From Panonychus citri (lineage: Eukaryota > Arthropoda > Arachnida > Trombidiformes > Tetranychidae): a DNA stretch of 64,000 nucleotides. The notes under the pieces were generated by a model. It was not told where the DNA came from. It searched no databases and saw only the letters and a list, made by a program, of their open reading frames with translations. Shown here in pieces: positions 23,652 to 38,600 of the stretch. The position numbers were made by a program, and so were the translations under genes. Each line of letters begins with the position of its first letter. Positions within the stretch are counted from its first letter, which is position 1. The stretch is from contig NW_026515541.1 of assembly GCF_014898815.1 (NCBI RefSeq), forward strand, positions 2,790,001 through 2,854,000. The letters are read 5' to 3'.

Positions 23652-25334
23652 TTAAGGTGCAGTTCTTTTAGGTTTAATTCCTTTGGCTCTCATGAATGAT
23701 ACCAATTGATCGGGAACTTCGTAGAGAACATCCTTGGAGAGACTTTCCATTGAGTGAAGCCAAATCCCGTCCGAGTTAACGTACTTTCGTAATGGGACAA
23801 ACTGTACGATGTCACGAACAGCTTTTTTACCATTGATTTCAAGTAGATGATCATCTGAATCAAGTTCATCCATAGCATCAAAATTATCATTTCCAACTCC
23901 GACAATTATTATTGATAGAGGCAAATGTGAGGCATCAATTATTGCTTGCTTGGTTTGTGGCATATCACAGATAATACCGTCGGTGATTATGAGTAAAATA
24001 AAGTAACTACTTCCAGCATCGTATTGACGGGCAATTGTGGCCGTTGATTTAATAACCGGAGCAAAATTGGTTGGCCCATAAAAGGTAACTTGATTGACGG
24101 TTGATCGATAGTGCATAATAATTTCTTCAATTCCTTGGCAGTATGGATGGCTAACATTACCATTTAAAGGGAAATGATGGGAAACCAGGGCTTGTGGGGA
24201 CAGTTTAGCACCAAAACCAAAGCCCGGGTACACGTTTAGTGAATTGTAAGGTTTGAGGATTTCACCGATTGCGTTTAAAGCCAATTCATAGGGATTGGGT
24301 TTCGCTGAGCTAATGTAATGTAATGATTCAGGATATCTTGGATCTCCATTGGAAGCGGTAAAATCAATGGCCACGGCGAAGTGTAACTGAGTTCCGCTTT
24401 TGATGAAATCGAGAAATGAAACTTCCTCTTCAATTTCTAAATTCATTAGCTGGAGAAATCCACAATTAGTTGATCTATTCTTGGTATTAGTCAGCTGTTT
24501 TTATGGAAAATAGAAAAAAAGAAAACGGTAAATAAATTAGATCATAAAACTTATTGATTAGTCCAACGATCAAATTACCGTTAATTTGTGCCTTGAAGGT
24601 TCAGCAAATCTTTGGGTTAAATCATTAAGAGTTGTGTTGAAAGAGCCAATCAGGCTGTGGGCTCCAGACATTTTGTATTTCATACAATCGATTCGGATGT
24701 TACGGTCAAAATCTCCGTTACAAAGTGTCCGTGCCGAAATATGAATAACACTCCAATCGGGTTTGTGATTTGAGGGGTGAACTTCCGTTTTGTAAACTAA
24801 ACTGTAAGATCCATCTTCGATTGACCTCCAAAGGGTTAGAAAGGTTTGCGGTTTGGTGAACCAACTGGTGCCCAAAATATCACAGCCTTTGAGTTTTATG
24901 TAAACACCACGTTTACAGTTGGCTATTTCCTCTGCCACTACGGTTATGGTTCCTGCTGATCGGCCTCTTTGGTCCATTAATGGGCCAACATATTCACGAC
25001 CTTGAAAGGCAACAATTTCAGCCAAAGTTGTCTCATGATAACCAAGAAAATCATTTGACATTGTATCGATATCCCATAGTTCAAATCGTAACCTTTGAAC
25101 CGTTTCAAAATTATAATTGACCACAAATTTACGGACAAAATGGGGATTCAGGTCATCATTGATTATCTCCGTTTTACCAAGCTCTCTAAACTCACGTTCA
25201 GATAAATGTTTCATAAATAGTGTACATCGGGGGTCACTTTTAGAAAAGGTATCAAGGTTAGGAAGATTTTGACATGATATTGACAATTCCAATTGAGTTG
25301 TTGGAATCGATGAAGATTTGCTAATATCCATCAT
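23652..25334 (-). CDS. Copine (two C2 domains plus vWA/copine domain)
   Basis: Two coding exons, 25334-24579 and 24494-23652, joined in phase 0, give 532 residues, the usual copine length. The start is the ATG at 25334 (MMDISKSS); a TTG codon further upstream is ignored. C2A is about residues 10-125 (KSDPRCTLFMK, LRFELWDID) and C2B about 130-250 (SDPFLxL-type region read as KPQTFLTLW, KTEVHPSNHKPDW). The C-terminal vWA-like domain has the metal site DFTASNGDPR, then YPGFGFGAKL, YGPTNFAPVI, LLIITDGIICD, SIIIVGVG and DIVQFVPLR, all copine hallmarks. Copines bind phospholipid membranes in a Ca2+-dependent way and recruit partner proteins. Several C2 acidic ligands are changed (KPQTF in place of the usual SDPF in C2B), so calcium binding by C2B may be weak; this is inference. 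Which of the vertebrate copines is closest cannot be judged. Confidence 0.93.
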
Positions 25335-26660
25335 GTTGGTTTTCAACTTATCAACTTGTTGTCACACTATTTGATCGCAAGAGCTGAGATTAAGTAAAAC
25401 AATTGAAAGAATTTGTGTTGATTTATAAAATAGAATAGAAAAATTAAAATTCTTATTTTGTTCCAAAATTTGATCTTTCAAAACGAAGGGGAAAAAAGGT
25501 TAACTTATAAACGAAGTATCTGTTGGAAGAAAAAGAATAGAAAGAAAAAGAAAATAGAATAAAACGAAAGGATTAATTATTAGGTTAATTATTACAAATC
25601 TACGGGTATTTACAAAGAGAAAGCGTAACAATTGATAAATCAATTTACCATTAAACGAATCTAATCAATCACTGATTAGTGTTAACAAGAATGTAAAATG
25701 TATGATGTAAACACCGAGATGCTGGTTGATTAAAACGAAGAGCAGATTCAGTTGAGATTAATTGTGAAGAGAAAATCATATTGTTTAAAACACCGACTAT
25801 TCTAAATTCGTTAACTTTTTAACTACAATTTACCACAATTAACAATTAAACAAACATTTAATTGGATTAAACTAAATTGTTCACTAATAACAATCACTAA
25901 AAATAAAACAAATCAACTGAACACAAATCTAGAAATAAACAAAACCAATGGATCAGAATCCCGATCCCATCCGACGAAAAGATAATTTACAATATCGACC
26001 AATAATGAGAATAAAAATTCTCAAATTCTTTTATTTAATTAACTAAATTAACTTCTCAGGTTAATTGCTATCGGGCAAATATAAATTCCAATTAAGAAAA
26101 TCTAAAATTCTTTTAATTGTAGTTAATTATTTAGAATAGATATCGATACCTAAAAGATATTACTCTTTGGTTGTGAGTCATTTTTTTCTCAGATGATGTA
26201 ATTGAAATTGAATTTTTTTCTCACATTAATTAATTGCTTGGAGCAATTTATTTCTGCGTCATGATTAATTTAATTTCATCTAAACTAGTTAAATGTTTTC
26301 TTGTGATTATAAATCTTGCAATTAATCAAATTGAAAATATCAATGAGTTTCATTTTAAATGATAACCTTGATTGTTGTTTTCCTTTGAGTTGTTTGTTTT
26401 GTTTTGTTTTGTTTTTTGGTTCATTAATTAATTACAATCAACTGATTGTGAGACTATAGTTTTTACTTGGAAAGTAATATACTTTAATTGGTTAAAATGG
26501 AGATTAATCTCAAATTAATCTTAGACTTGGATGGTTTATATTTATATATAAAAGTGTCAAATGTACAAAATAAGTTTGGGATTACAATTGATAAGTGATT
26601 TGTTTTAACCATCACCTAAGGAATGAAAATGTTAAATAATTACTGGTTAATTGTATTGTC
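25335..26660. other. Spacer between copine and ABC transporter
   Basis: About 1.3 kb of AT-rich DNA, probably the copine promoter/5-prime UTR plus the transporter 3-prime flank. A perfect TATCGATA (DRE-type) site lies at 26141-26148. No gene is seen. Confidence 0.55.
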
Positions 26661-29600
26661 TCATTGGCGGCCATTTTCATTCTCGATTAATGACCTGAAG
26701 AGACCATTTTCTTTGGACATTAATTTCTTTGGAGAACCTTCTTCAGCAATTCTACCGGAATCAAGGACAACAATTCTGTCATAATCAAGAAGTGAATTAA
26801 CTCGATGAGCGATTGAGATTACGGTTTGATTTGATTTACGAATATAATCAACGATTGTCGCTTCTTTTTGAACGTCCAATGAAGATGTGGCCTCGTCCAT
26901 TATAAGGATTGGACTCTTTTTGAGTATCGCTCGAGCAAAGCAAAGTAATTGCCGTTGACCTGAACTTAAATTGGAACCTTCATCATTAATTATCTCATCT
27001 AATGAATCAACAATTGACCGACAATCAGTTTCCTCAAGAACCCTCCAAATCTCATCATCGGTATACTCTTGGAATGGATCTAAATTTTCCCTGGATAAGA
27101 GAATCAAAAAACAAAACAAATTAATCGATATCCAGTATGATTGTTTAATTCCGTCACAATTAACAATTAGATAAACTACCTGAATGTCCCCGAGAAAATG
27201 ATCGGTTCCTGAGGAACCAGAGCGATATTTTTCCTGAGAATATCGGATGGAATCTTTTTAATATTCTTATTGTCCACCAATATTTGACCATCTCGAACAT
27301 CGACCATTTTCAATAGGCCCATGATTATCGAAGATTTTCCTGATCCACTTCGTCCACAAATACCAACCTAAGGTAGAGATAGACGATTAATCATCGTAAT
27401 TAAACTGAATCTCTAATTAGATTTTACCTTCTCCCCTGATTTAATTTTTAAATCAAAGTTACTCAAAATCGGATCTGATGTAGCCTCGTATCCAAGTTCA
27501 ATCCCTTTGAAAACAACGGACCCTTGGGATGGCCAATTTTTGGATAACTCTAATGAAAGTTAAATAAGATTAACAACAATTAATACTCTTGAAACAATTA
27601 AGACCATGTAATCACAAGAATACCTTCAAAAGTTTCCTCAGAATCTTCTGGTTCCAATTGACTATACTGGTGGACTCTTTCAACCGCCGACATATGCATT
27701 TCAAGACTTGCTAAATTACGAACAACCCAATTAAGATAAATTGGAATTAACAAAGTATAACTAATTGACATGCCGACAAATGAAGTGCTAATATCTCCGT
27801 AAATTGCTGCAATTAAAGATGTAACCGTTGCAATGGCCAATATAATACCTCCCAGATAATCCTGTTCAAATTAAAAGATCCCAAAGAAAAGTTTGGTAAC
27901 AATTAAGATTCCTATTTTAATTGCATATAATCATACTTACAAGAGCAATTCCAAGCCAACAATTTGCACAATTAACCATGAGGAAAGCTAAATTATTGGT
28001 ATTAATATAATCGCAGAGAGATTCACTGAATGATGTTTCTTGTCTAAATTGCAAATGATACAAAGAAAAAGAGATGAAATCAAATGAACAATTTACTACA
28101 ACAGTTAATCTAATTGTTCAAAACTAACCTGAAAGCTCTGATTGTTGAAAGTCCAGTTAACGTTTGGCTGAAATGTGAAAAAATCGGTGAATTGGTCATA
28201 CTTTGGATTCGTTGTAATTCAATTGATGTCGAACGGAAAAACTTTTGTAATAAATAATAAATTACGATAATTGCAATGGCCGCAATTATAAAAGATGGGG
28301 TAACAATTATATCAACGATAATTGCTGAGAAACAGAGTAACATGAACCGTAACAATCGAGGTAAAGTTGATGTAATTTCCTGATGAAAGAAAAATGGTTA
28401 AAAGCAATCAATTTCATTTCTAACAATTGATTAATTATGTATTCAATTAATTACCTTATCAATGGTTGAAATATCAGTTGAGAATCGATTAAGAATCCTA
28501 CCAATTGGTGTTGTGTCGAAAAATCTGATTGGACTTTTAACTAGAGCGTTAATCATTTTCGAGTGTAGAACTCGAACTGCTCGAAGTGAAGCAAATTGTA
28601 ACATTAAATTAGCAATTAACGAGATTGAGATTGTTAATCCAGAGAGAATACAATAACCACCAATATAGTAAACTAAAGTGTGACTCGTTGACTTTTCACC
28701 AATTAGATTGTCACCCATTGGATTGAAATTTAATTCTTGTAAAGTGGTAAAATTTTCATTCGTAATTGTTGCTGTGTCAATTGTTAAATTCTGCTTTGCT
28801 ATACCAACACCGGCCTCAGTCCAATCGGCTAACCAGAAATCAGTAGTTACCTTAATTACTTGGGAAAAAACGAGGAACAACAAAATTGTAATTGCTAAAT
28901 AAGTGGAACACGATTTAATGTACAACCAGTAGACTTTAATTGAAACCGATCCAGTTTCTTTTTCCTCGTCACCAATTATCCCTTCGGACGGAGATGTACT
29001 GATGATCCCTTCAGATCGACCCATTAATCTGGCCGCTTTCCGACCTTCATCCGATTTAGTGAGCCGACCATTAGCCATTAACAGTAGGTCACCTTCATCA
29101 GCGGCATCGGTTGATAATTTTCTAGTCGAGTTTATCATTCGAGAAGCATCGTCTTCCTCTGTTATGGTTCGATCGGAAATTTTGGACACTAATCGTTTCA
29201 AGCCAGGACGGAAAATACCCCCACCGGTGGTAGTGTTTGTATCGCTGTTACCACCGATAAAATTTCCGCTGAGATTGGATGAGGCTCGAGATTGCGTTGA
29301 TTCACTTGAGATGAGTCGCAATAAGTGACCTGATTTTCCCGGTTTACGTCCGTAAGCACCAGTTGACCCAGAAGAGGCCATATTTGAACTTGAATTACCA
29401 TAGAGACAGAAATCATCTTTAGATGAACCAGAAGTTGATGTTGACGGACAACAGGGTCCAGTAATATCGGCATAATCGTCACATGGTAACGGGCATGATG
29501 GATCATGGCTCACTTGTCTCATATAAATTCCCGATCGTCGTTTAGAATGACCTTCAATCGTTGATACAGTTCGAACTAAAGCTCTTTTAGTGACCAACCG

Positions 29601-32600
29601 GCTAAGTTTTTGTCTCTCCTTCGCGGTTGAACTTCCGCTTGAGACGAAGGCTCGATTTTTCTCCTGAGCCAATTCATTGTTTCTCAGTTGAATATAAAAT
29701 TCACAATTCGATGAAACCAGTCCACTAAAATCACCGTCAAAATCAATTTGACCTCGATCAACGACAATGACCTTCGAGGCAACTTTAAGATGATCTAAGT
29801 CATGGCTCGTCATAATAACTGTTTTACCTCGAGTTAAAAGGTAATCAACAATGGCCGAGGTAAATATTGTTTGGGAAACCTTTGGGTCAAGAGCAGATAA
29901 AGGGTCATCAAGTATAAGAGTTGAAGGGTCACAATAAATTGCCCTTGCAAGAGCAACTCGTTGACGTTGACCACCCGATAAATTGATTCCTCTCTCACCG
30001 ATTTCAGTATCATCACGATTGGGCAATAATTCAATGTCACCCTGAAGAGATGTGATCTCTTTCACCTTTGTATAAAGTTCAGGTTCAAAGGGCATTCCAA
30101 AGGTGATATTATCCCTTAGGGAGACATTATAAAGCCACGGAGTTTGAGGTAAAAATCCAATACGAGAATTACCTGAACACCAGGTCACAGTTCCGTCAAG
30201 TTTAATCATCTCATTCATCAAAGCCGAAAGCAGGGAAGTTTTTCCACCCCCAACTGGACCGGTCACTATGGTCAACTTTGACTTTGGTATGGCAACATTA
30301 ATGTCCCTTAAATTATCAATCTCCTTATTATTACTCCAAGCGAAAAGGCCATTTCTTATTCTAACGGCAGTCTCACCATCACAATCACCTTTAACCGAAC
30401 CTTTAATTGTTGCTGTTTTCTTTGTTAATTGTTGTTCCGATTCACCAACATCACCATCATCATCAACAATTAAAACATTTCCATTGGGATAAGTTGATTT
30501 TTTCTGTTTTCAAAATCACGAAAATCAATTTTTCATTCAATTAATATGATTACATTTAATAGGTATGAACAATTAAAGTTAATAAATGATAATAATTAAC
30601 AATCACAACAACAACAGCAACAATTGTTCAACTAATTATTTGATGATCAAGGTTAAGGATTAAAACTGTTAACTAATTAACTCTCTTGTAGGTAAAAAAA
30701 AAAACAAAGTTGTAAACAAAATTAAATTAATTTCTCTCCAACAATTAAATCTAATGTGTTTCTTGTGATGAGGTAATTTAATTTTAACAGTTAATCTTTT
30801 CCACCTTAATTGTAAACATTTAAAATTAGATAGTTGTAATTACGTTGGTAATCAATTACAACCATCAACTGGTGTTTGTGTGAGTGTGTATTTGTTGATT
30901 AATATAAATATCATGATGAATATTACAACTAATCAACTTAATTACTTGAAAAAGTTAAGGTGAAAGGTGATTGGCAGTTCATAGAGTTTACAATTAAGCT
31001 TAATTGTTGTTGTTGTTGGAAAAATTAGTAAATGGAACAAAGAAAAAAAAACAAAATTAAACTTACATTGGCATTACCATCTTCCGATTCATCATCTTTA
31101 TCCTCATTTTGATCATCCTCATCCTCATCCTCATCATTATCCTTAATAATACAATCACAATCATCTTGCCTCCAGGGCACATTACAATCAATTTCAGGTT
31201 GGGATAAAAATTTTGATAATCGTCGACTGCTGGTTAATGAGCTGATTATGATTGGCACAACAACGGGAATTATATAAAGTGGAACCGTTAATTGATTAAA
31301 TAAGGCTAATCCAGTGAATACTTTAGTTGATTGCAAGGGTTCACCTTCAATGTAAGGGTACAGGACGAAAGTGACCAGTGTAAGGATAACGGAAGATGCT
31401 TGGGTCAGTATTGCTTTAAGAGATTAAGAGATTAGGAAAAAAGTAAATGAAAAAAATTCAAGGATTAGTTAATTGAGTTAATTGTCTTATATCATTGAAC
31501 TTACTTATGCAAGCAACATGAATAGCATCTCGTTTCTGATAATTTAACTCTTCATTTCTGATATTTTCAACTTTTCGGCAAAATAATATCTCCCAATTTA
31601 ATAGTTTCAACAATTTAATTCCAGTTAGTAGTTCATTTGTTTTCTTTAATCGTTGATCAGATATATTCTGGCAAAAGAGAGAGAGAGAGAGAGTAAAATT
31701 AGTTCACAATTAGTAGATTACATTGTTAATTGTTAGAGAGAGATAGAGTTAATTGTTACCATTGTATCCTTACGAATGGCACTTAATCGTTTGCCAAGAT
31801 AATATTGGATCGGTGCTAAGATGTAAATGGCCGCTGCTCCGATGATTGAACTGATTCCCAATTGGAAATAAAGTAATGTCATCAAAATGATTATCTATTG
31901 ATTGAGAATTTAAAACAAAAATTATATCACCAGATTAGATTTGTGATTAAATTGTTTCTAGGTTATTTTTTTAATTACTTTTAACGGTATTGCCCAAACG
32001 TAATGACCCATTGAAAATAACATCATCATGTCGTGAGTGTCCGAGGACATGTGATTTGATATTCCCCCGATGTCCAGTCCCATTGATGGGGCCATTCTTA
32101 AGGTCTTTTTGTAGATTAAACTCTGAAATAGATGAAGAGATTTCATTTGGTCGGATTAATGACAAAATCGATTAACAATTAATCTTGATTATTGGTTAAT
32201 TGGTTAACTAATATTTAGATATTTACCTGGAGGGCGCTTTTTAATTGTAAACTTTGTAAAACAGCCAAATGATTAAATGAATTACTGAAATTACTTTGTA
32301 AAAATGTTGAACATAAAACTAGGAAAGTAATTAAGAAGCCATTTTTTAGATAATTAGTTGTCTCAATAACCTAAATTGTGATTAAAAAATTAATTGGACA
32401 AAAATAAATGGATATCATTAGTATATTAACTTGTCAAAATAATCATAATTAAAGGTTTAGATTAAACAACCAGAACGATTATCTCTTTTGATGAAGAAAG
32501 AAAAAATCTTATTGATTGTGATGACAATTTATTGATTGTCTACAATTATAATGATTAACTATGACAATCGGCAACAATTAACCTCAAATATCAAAAATTT

Positions 32601-35600
32601 CATCTTACCTGTAATTCAAATTGTTGTTGATTGGGTGGAAATGAAGTAAAATTTGATTGTTGTGCTGATTGCGATTGATTTAATGTTGAATTTTTAACTG
32701 AATCAACGTAATTAAGGATATATTGTATTGATATTGGTCCGAAAAGGGCAAATATATCAGCGGAAATCCTTAATATCGCCCCGATTGCTAAACTGAATTT
32801 AAATGTTTTCCAATAGCATCGCCATAGGGAAATTGATTCACCTTGATTAATTGATTTACACCTTTCTTGTTCAAAGAAAGTATTGAATTTGGCAAATTGA
32901 CTTTCGGTTGTTTGTTCCTGTTACAGCAATTAAACAACAATTAGATTAATTAGTTACGATCTAAATTAGTTAAACTGTCAATTGTTTTCCAATTCAATGT
33001 GCTTCTTGTTGCGATCAACAATCATGCTAATGGTTTAATTGTCTTGAGGTAAATTTTTGGTTTAACTAATCAAACATTTTGTAACAATTTATATATAATA
33101 TAAATTGTTTCATCTTAATTTAGATGCTAATGATAAACAATTTAATATCTCAGAGTTAAATCAGTTAAATTAAAAATAATATCAAAACTCAACATGAAAC
33201 TTTGTTTTGTGTGTTTTTAATGTGAATATGATTAATCTAATTGTTACAATCTAAAAACAAACAGACACCTCTTTAATTGTAATTCAACTTTTTTTTAATT
33301 GTAACTTTATTTTTCTTCATTAATTAACCTTAACCAAGTTTTTAGTTTTTCATTTTCATTTTGGTTAATCATTTGATTGATGATTTTTAATGGAAAGCAA
33401 AAAAAAAAATAATATTCAAGATATGAAACTGAATTAAATCAACAATCAAGTATAAGAACAGGGGATTTACTCATATCAATTGAAAGATGATGATTAAAAT
33501 TATCAATGATCATCAACAATTAACTGAATTTCATCATGATTCCAACAATAAACAAAATGATTGCAACAATTAAAATTGCGGAAAAAAAAAGTTATCGATA
33601 ATCAATGAAAATCCTTTGATTTTTTACTTCTCAAAGTGAAAGTAAATTTTGATTGAGAGGGTTGATAAACTGGTTTATTAGATTAATTGTTGATTGTTGA
33701 TTCACTTTAAATCAAATATGATGATTATAATTGCTGATTAACTTTCATATTAATATTTTATCATAATTAAAGTCCAATGAATCCGCTTATTGACCCTTAA
33801 CTTTGGGTTCGTTGACTGTGTTGATTTGGTCTTGTTAATTGTTGTCATTCAATCTTAACTAAAGTTAACTGTCTACAATTAGAGTTAATTTTGATTAATC
33901 AACAGAGAGAAGTCAGTTAATTTATTTTAATAAATACACTGGTGATTGTTAAATCTAATCAGTATAATGATCAAATGAATGAAGATTGTGATTGTTTCCT
34001 TGTAACCAAGTTAATTGTTGCAATTATAAATGGTGATGTAGATGAATTAAATGAGTCAGCTTTAATTAGAATGATATAATTAAAAGAAACAACTTGTTAA
34101 GATTTAATCTGCTAACCTGAACAATTAGTAGACTAATTTTTTGATTGTTTGTTACCTTTAGATCACCATAGTGATTTTAACCAACAATCAGTAAGGTAAT
34201 TAACTAATCATCAAGTGGTCTTTATGATTTATATTTTTATTATTAAGGTTTCAGCTGAAAAAATCATGATTAACTGAGTGTAATCAACAATTAAGACGAC
34301 AGAAAATTGTTTACAATTAAATACAATCCCTTTTTTTTTACTTAAATAAGTAATCCAACAATTAAGCGCTAAATTAGTTGATATCGGATGATAATTAATC
34401 ATCTTTTCCTAATTTGGATTCATCAACAATTAACTGATTGTCTTTTGGGAAACAAAGTTTTCACAGTTAAATTGTTTGCTCTTTAAATCAATTGATTTGG
34501 TTTGATGAGAAAAAGGAAACTAATCATCAACAATTAACTCAGGAAGTAAATTAAATGATTAACTAATCCAATGTATTCCTTTTCCCCTCTTTCCATGATG
34601 AGGTTAATCATGATAATCAATTGACTTTCAATCAATGATTAAACTACTACTAATTGCTGAATAGTTAAATTATAAGTATCTTAATGGTTTTTGATTTGAT
34701 TAACAAAAGATTTACCTTTTTTTCATTAACAGTTAATACGCCGTTAAGGTGACAACAATTAAAGTCTGTTGTTAACTGTTGATGAAACAATTAGACACCT
34801 TCCAATATTTCCAGTGTCAATCAAGGGAAACAATCAACAATTAACTTTGAATTTGATTCGATTATTATCTTGATCAGTTTTCTCCTTGTGTGTAATTTTG
34901 GGTTCAACAATTAGTTCAACTAATTTAACACAATCACTCCCAATATCTTAATTAATTACAATCAATCCCTCCCCCGTCTCTCGATTACTAGTTAATCATC
35001 ATCATTATTATTATTTTTACTGATAATCAAATCTAATCAAAATTTAGTTCAATTAATCCTCAATCAATGATGATCTGTTTTCGCTTCGTTTCCGCCATTG
35101 GACTTTTATTGTCCATAGTTAATTGTGTTAATTGTGCTTCGGTACTTCTTGATTCTGATTTAGCTGAACCCTTAATGGTAAATGGTGAAAATATTGAAGA
35201 ATCATCTTCACCAATTGCCACTGATTGGAAAAGGATTGCCGATTGTTTCAAGAATAAACTTGGACCTAAATCGGATCGAGAAACGGAGGTTCGATGTGCC
35301 GGTCGGGAAATGGTTGCCGTTTTTGCGACAATGAGATCATCTTCTTGTAAAAATTGTCACTTGTAAGTAAATTGTTTCTTCATCCCAATCAATCAATCAA
35401 TAATCAAGAAGAAGAAAAATCAAACCAATAATTTAATTGATCACAATTATAATAACTACATTTGAGAAAATTGGATCAATCAGTTAGAGGGACAATAAGA
35501 CAATTAACAAGTTAATTAATCTTTACGATTATTGCTGATTATTATCGACATTGACCTAGAAAAAAAATATCTAAATTATTGATTAATGATCGATGATGAT

Positions 35601-38600
35601 GATGATTAAGATAATCTGTATATTTATTTATACACATAAAGAGATAATTGTTATTACTCAATTAATCTGATTGCTAAATTGTTTATCTCTTTAATTGTAT
35701 TCCCAATAGGTACTTTCACTGTTTGGCTAATTACAATGCTATCAATAAGTGCGGTCAAGCGGCTCGGGCTAAAACGGCCGCTGAAGCGGTTGGACTTTGT
35801 CACGATTTCGATGAGGAAAGAGATGAGTTCGAGGCCAGTAAATTTGGACGAGAAAGTGGCGATTGTGCCTCAAGGTATTTGTGCTCTGCTAATTGTAATT
35901 ACAGTCCACTAACTGGTACCTGTTCAAGAGTTAATTGTCGTAAATGATCAATCAGGGGAGAGAGAGATCCATAACAATTAAACAAGAAGAAGGCAAAAAA
36001 ACTAATAATCAAACAACAAACAATGAAATCAATTCCAAGAATAATAATCAATTATGACTAAAACAAATTCTAATAACCAAATCAATATAATTAACAGAAT
36101 CAACAATCAACAAATAGACAACCAATCAATATGATAATCAAACAGCAATCAAAATAACATCCAAACTATTATGCAACAATTAAGCCTAAAACTTTGTTTG
36201 TTTTTTTATTAATTCATTTACAAGGTTTTGGATTCGAAGAGCAAAAAAAAATTTAAATCAACTAATCACAATTAACTTAAATTAACACACAATTTATATA
36301 ATAATCTCCTGTGAATGTAAATATCAATCTACCTCCACATCAACCTCAACCTCTACCACAACTTTAATCCTCTTTTATTATGTTTTGTTATTATGAATTA
36401 ATGATAATAATTTAAAACTAATTAACTTAATTACTTTAATTTTTGTTTCTAACGTGATATAAAACATATCGGTTATATGATTTAACTTTTACTCGGGTTA
36501 ATTGTTTGAAAAGTAATACTATCAAAAATCAATCGGGATTTGTTAAGGTTAAGACGAGAGTTTCAGAGATTAACTTTAATTGTAACAATTAATGAGCAGA
36601 AAAATTTTGATTACTATTAATAAACCATTGAGATTATTGACTTTACAATATTCTTGTATTGTTGTGTTTAAATCATTTACCTTTACAATTAAAGGTCAGT
36701 GGCAATTAACCAACAATTTATCAACTGTTGCAAAAATAAACAACAATCAATTGGAAAATCAATTTCATGGTTATCATTATTATCTGATGATGATGATAAA
36801 TTATCATGAATATGATGATGATGATGATGATAATCCAAGGGTGAGTAATCCTTTCAATGTTGTTTTAATTTTTACACAGGTAAAGTTCAACAATCAAGGT
36901 AAGTATTAAATCAACCGATATGAGAGATTAAAAGATTAACAAGAAAATGATTAAAGATCTATGGGAGATTAAGAAACAGAAATTTGATCTGTTTGATTGG
37001 TAATTTGATTACCAAAGTGATTTAAAGTTTTAGATTTTTTCTTTTCTCCAAAGAATTTAATTAAAACTCATTATCAACAATCAAATCTGTTTGTCATCTT
37101 GTCATCAACCTGAGATTAAGGAGTTAATCTTGGATAAGAAAAAGATTAATACAGAGATAGAATTTGTTTTCAATGTTAATATTAAATTGATTAACTTCAA
37201 AGTGATTTGATTAATTTTTATGTATTCGTTTACCTAAAGACTGACAATTAAGGTCTAGGTGATTAATTGGATTTGTGGGGTTTTCATCTCTGTCCAACAA
37301 TTAACTTTTGATTAGGTTAATTGGTTAACTTACCTTAGGCAATGAGCCAAGATCACTAAGTTGAATTGGCCTTGAATAACCAAGACGGAGGATTTGACAG
37401 AACCACGAGAAAGTGGCCTTCGATAATATCGATGAGTATGGATGGAGATATTTACAATCACTTGGACGTTTCAAATCGCCATCAAATTGTTCCTAATTAG
37501 CGACAATTAAGAAAAAAGAAACGAAAAAAATAATTAACAATATTAAGCAAATGACCAAACATCATCTTCCTAATCATCATCATTAAAGTGATTCTAATAA
37601 TTAGTTAATTGACCTGATTGTTGTTGGTTGTAAATAAACATCAATGACACAATTAATTGTTTCATTCAATTGAAAATCAAAATTAATACATAATCAATTG
37701 TAAATCTGTACAATTAAATTACAATCAAAGGTGATTCTTAAATCATTAACTATTTATTTTGCTATTTTTGTTTTCACCGTTGAAATAATTTAGTGTTTCA
37801 ATTAACTGGTTACCAGTTAATTGTTATGGTTTGTATTTCATTTGATTAGTTAATTATGTTAACAATTAGAAGCCAAATTTAATACTCTTAATGAACATTT
37901 GATTCAAATTATGAAAACAATTATATTTCTTGTTTATTTTTCTGATTCAATTGAACAATCAACTAATTGTTCGTGATTCACTCACATTTGACTGTATATT
38001 ATATCAACAATTAACTACAATTAAGGTTTAATTGTTGCAATTTCAAATTCTCGATCATCTTAATCTTGATATTAATAACACAGGAGTGTCTCTGTTGAAT
38101 CAAAGATAATTTAATTAAGACAAAATCTATCACAAAACTAAACTATCAAGCACAATTAACGATTTATAAACAACAACAATTAACAAATTGTAAACAATAA
38201 TAAATGGTTTCGATGATCATTTAGATACATAAATCATCAACACTAGGACTTGAACAGATTTGATTGGGTCAACCCAAATGAACTGAATTAAGGAAATAAT
38301 CAATAATAATAAAGTAGCTAATTTAGTTATCAGCTGATGATCATCAGTGATTTAAGTTAATCATGAAAGTAACAAAAAGAATCAAAATTTAAAGATCACA
38401 ATCAATTTGGTTCATTTAATCAGAGCGGGTTGATTATAATTAAGGTGGTTGCTATCGGGTGGGTGCTGGGAGTGGATTTAATCAACACCAAGAAAGTACT
38501 TGAGGTTAATCAGGATAAATTGCTTGTCAATGGTAAATAATTTTAACCAACAATTAATCATATTCTTCAAGTGATTAAGATAATCCACTTTAATTATCAC

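Noticed and set aside
28462..29328. Plus-strand open frames opposite SUR exon 9
   Set aside because: Shadows of a long coding exon; no independent signals.
36592..36909. Plus-strand 105-codon frame in SUR intron 2
   Set aside because: Simple Asp/Asn/Ile sequence, no signal peptide or splice context, AT-rich like the intron.
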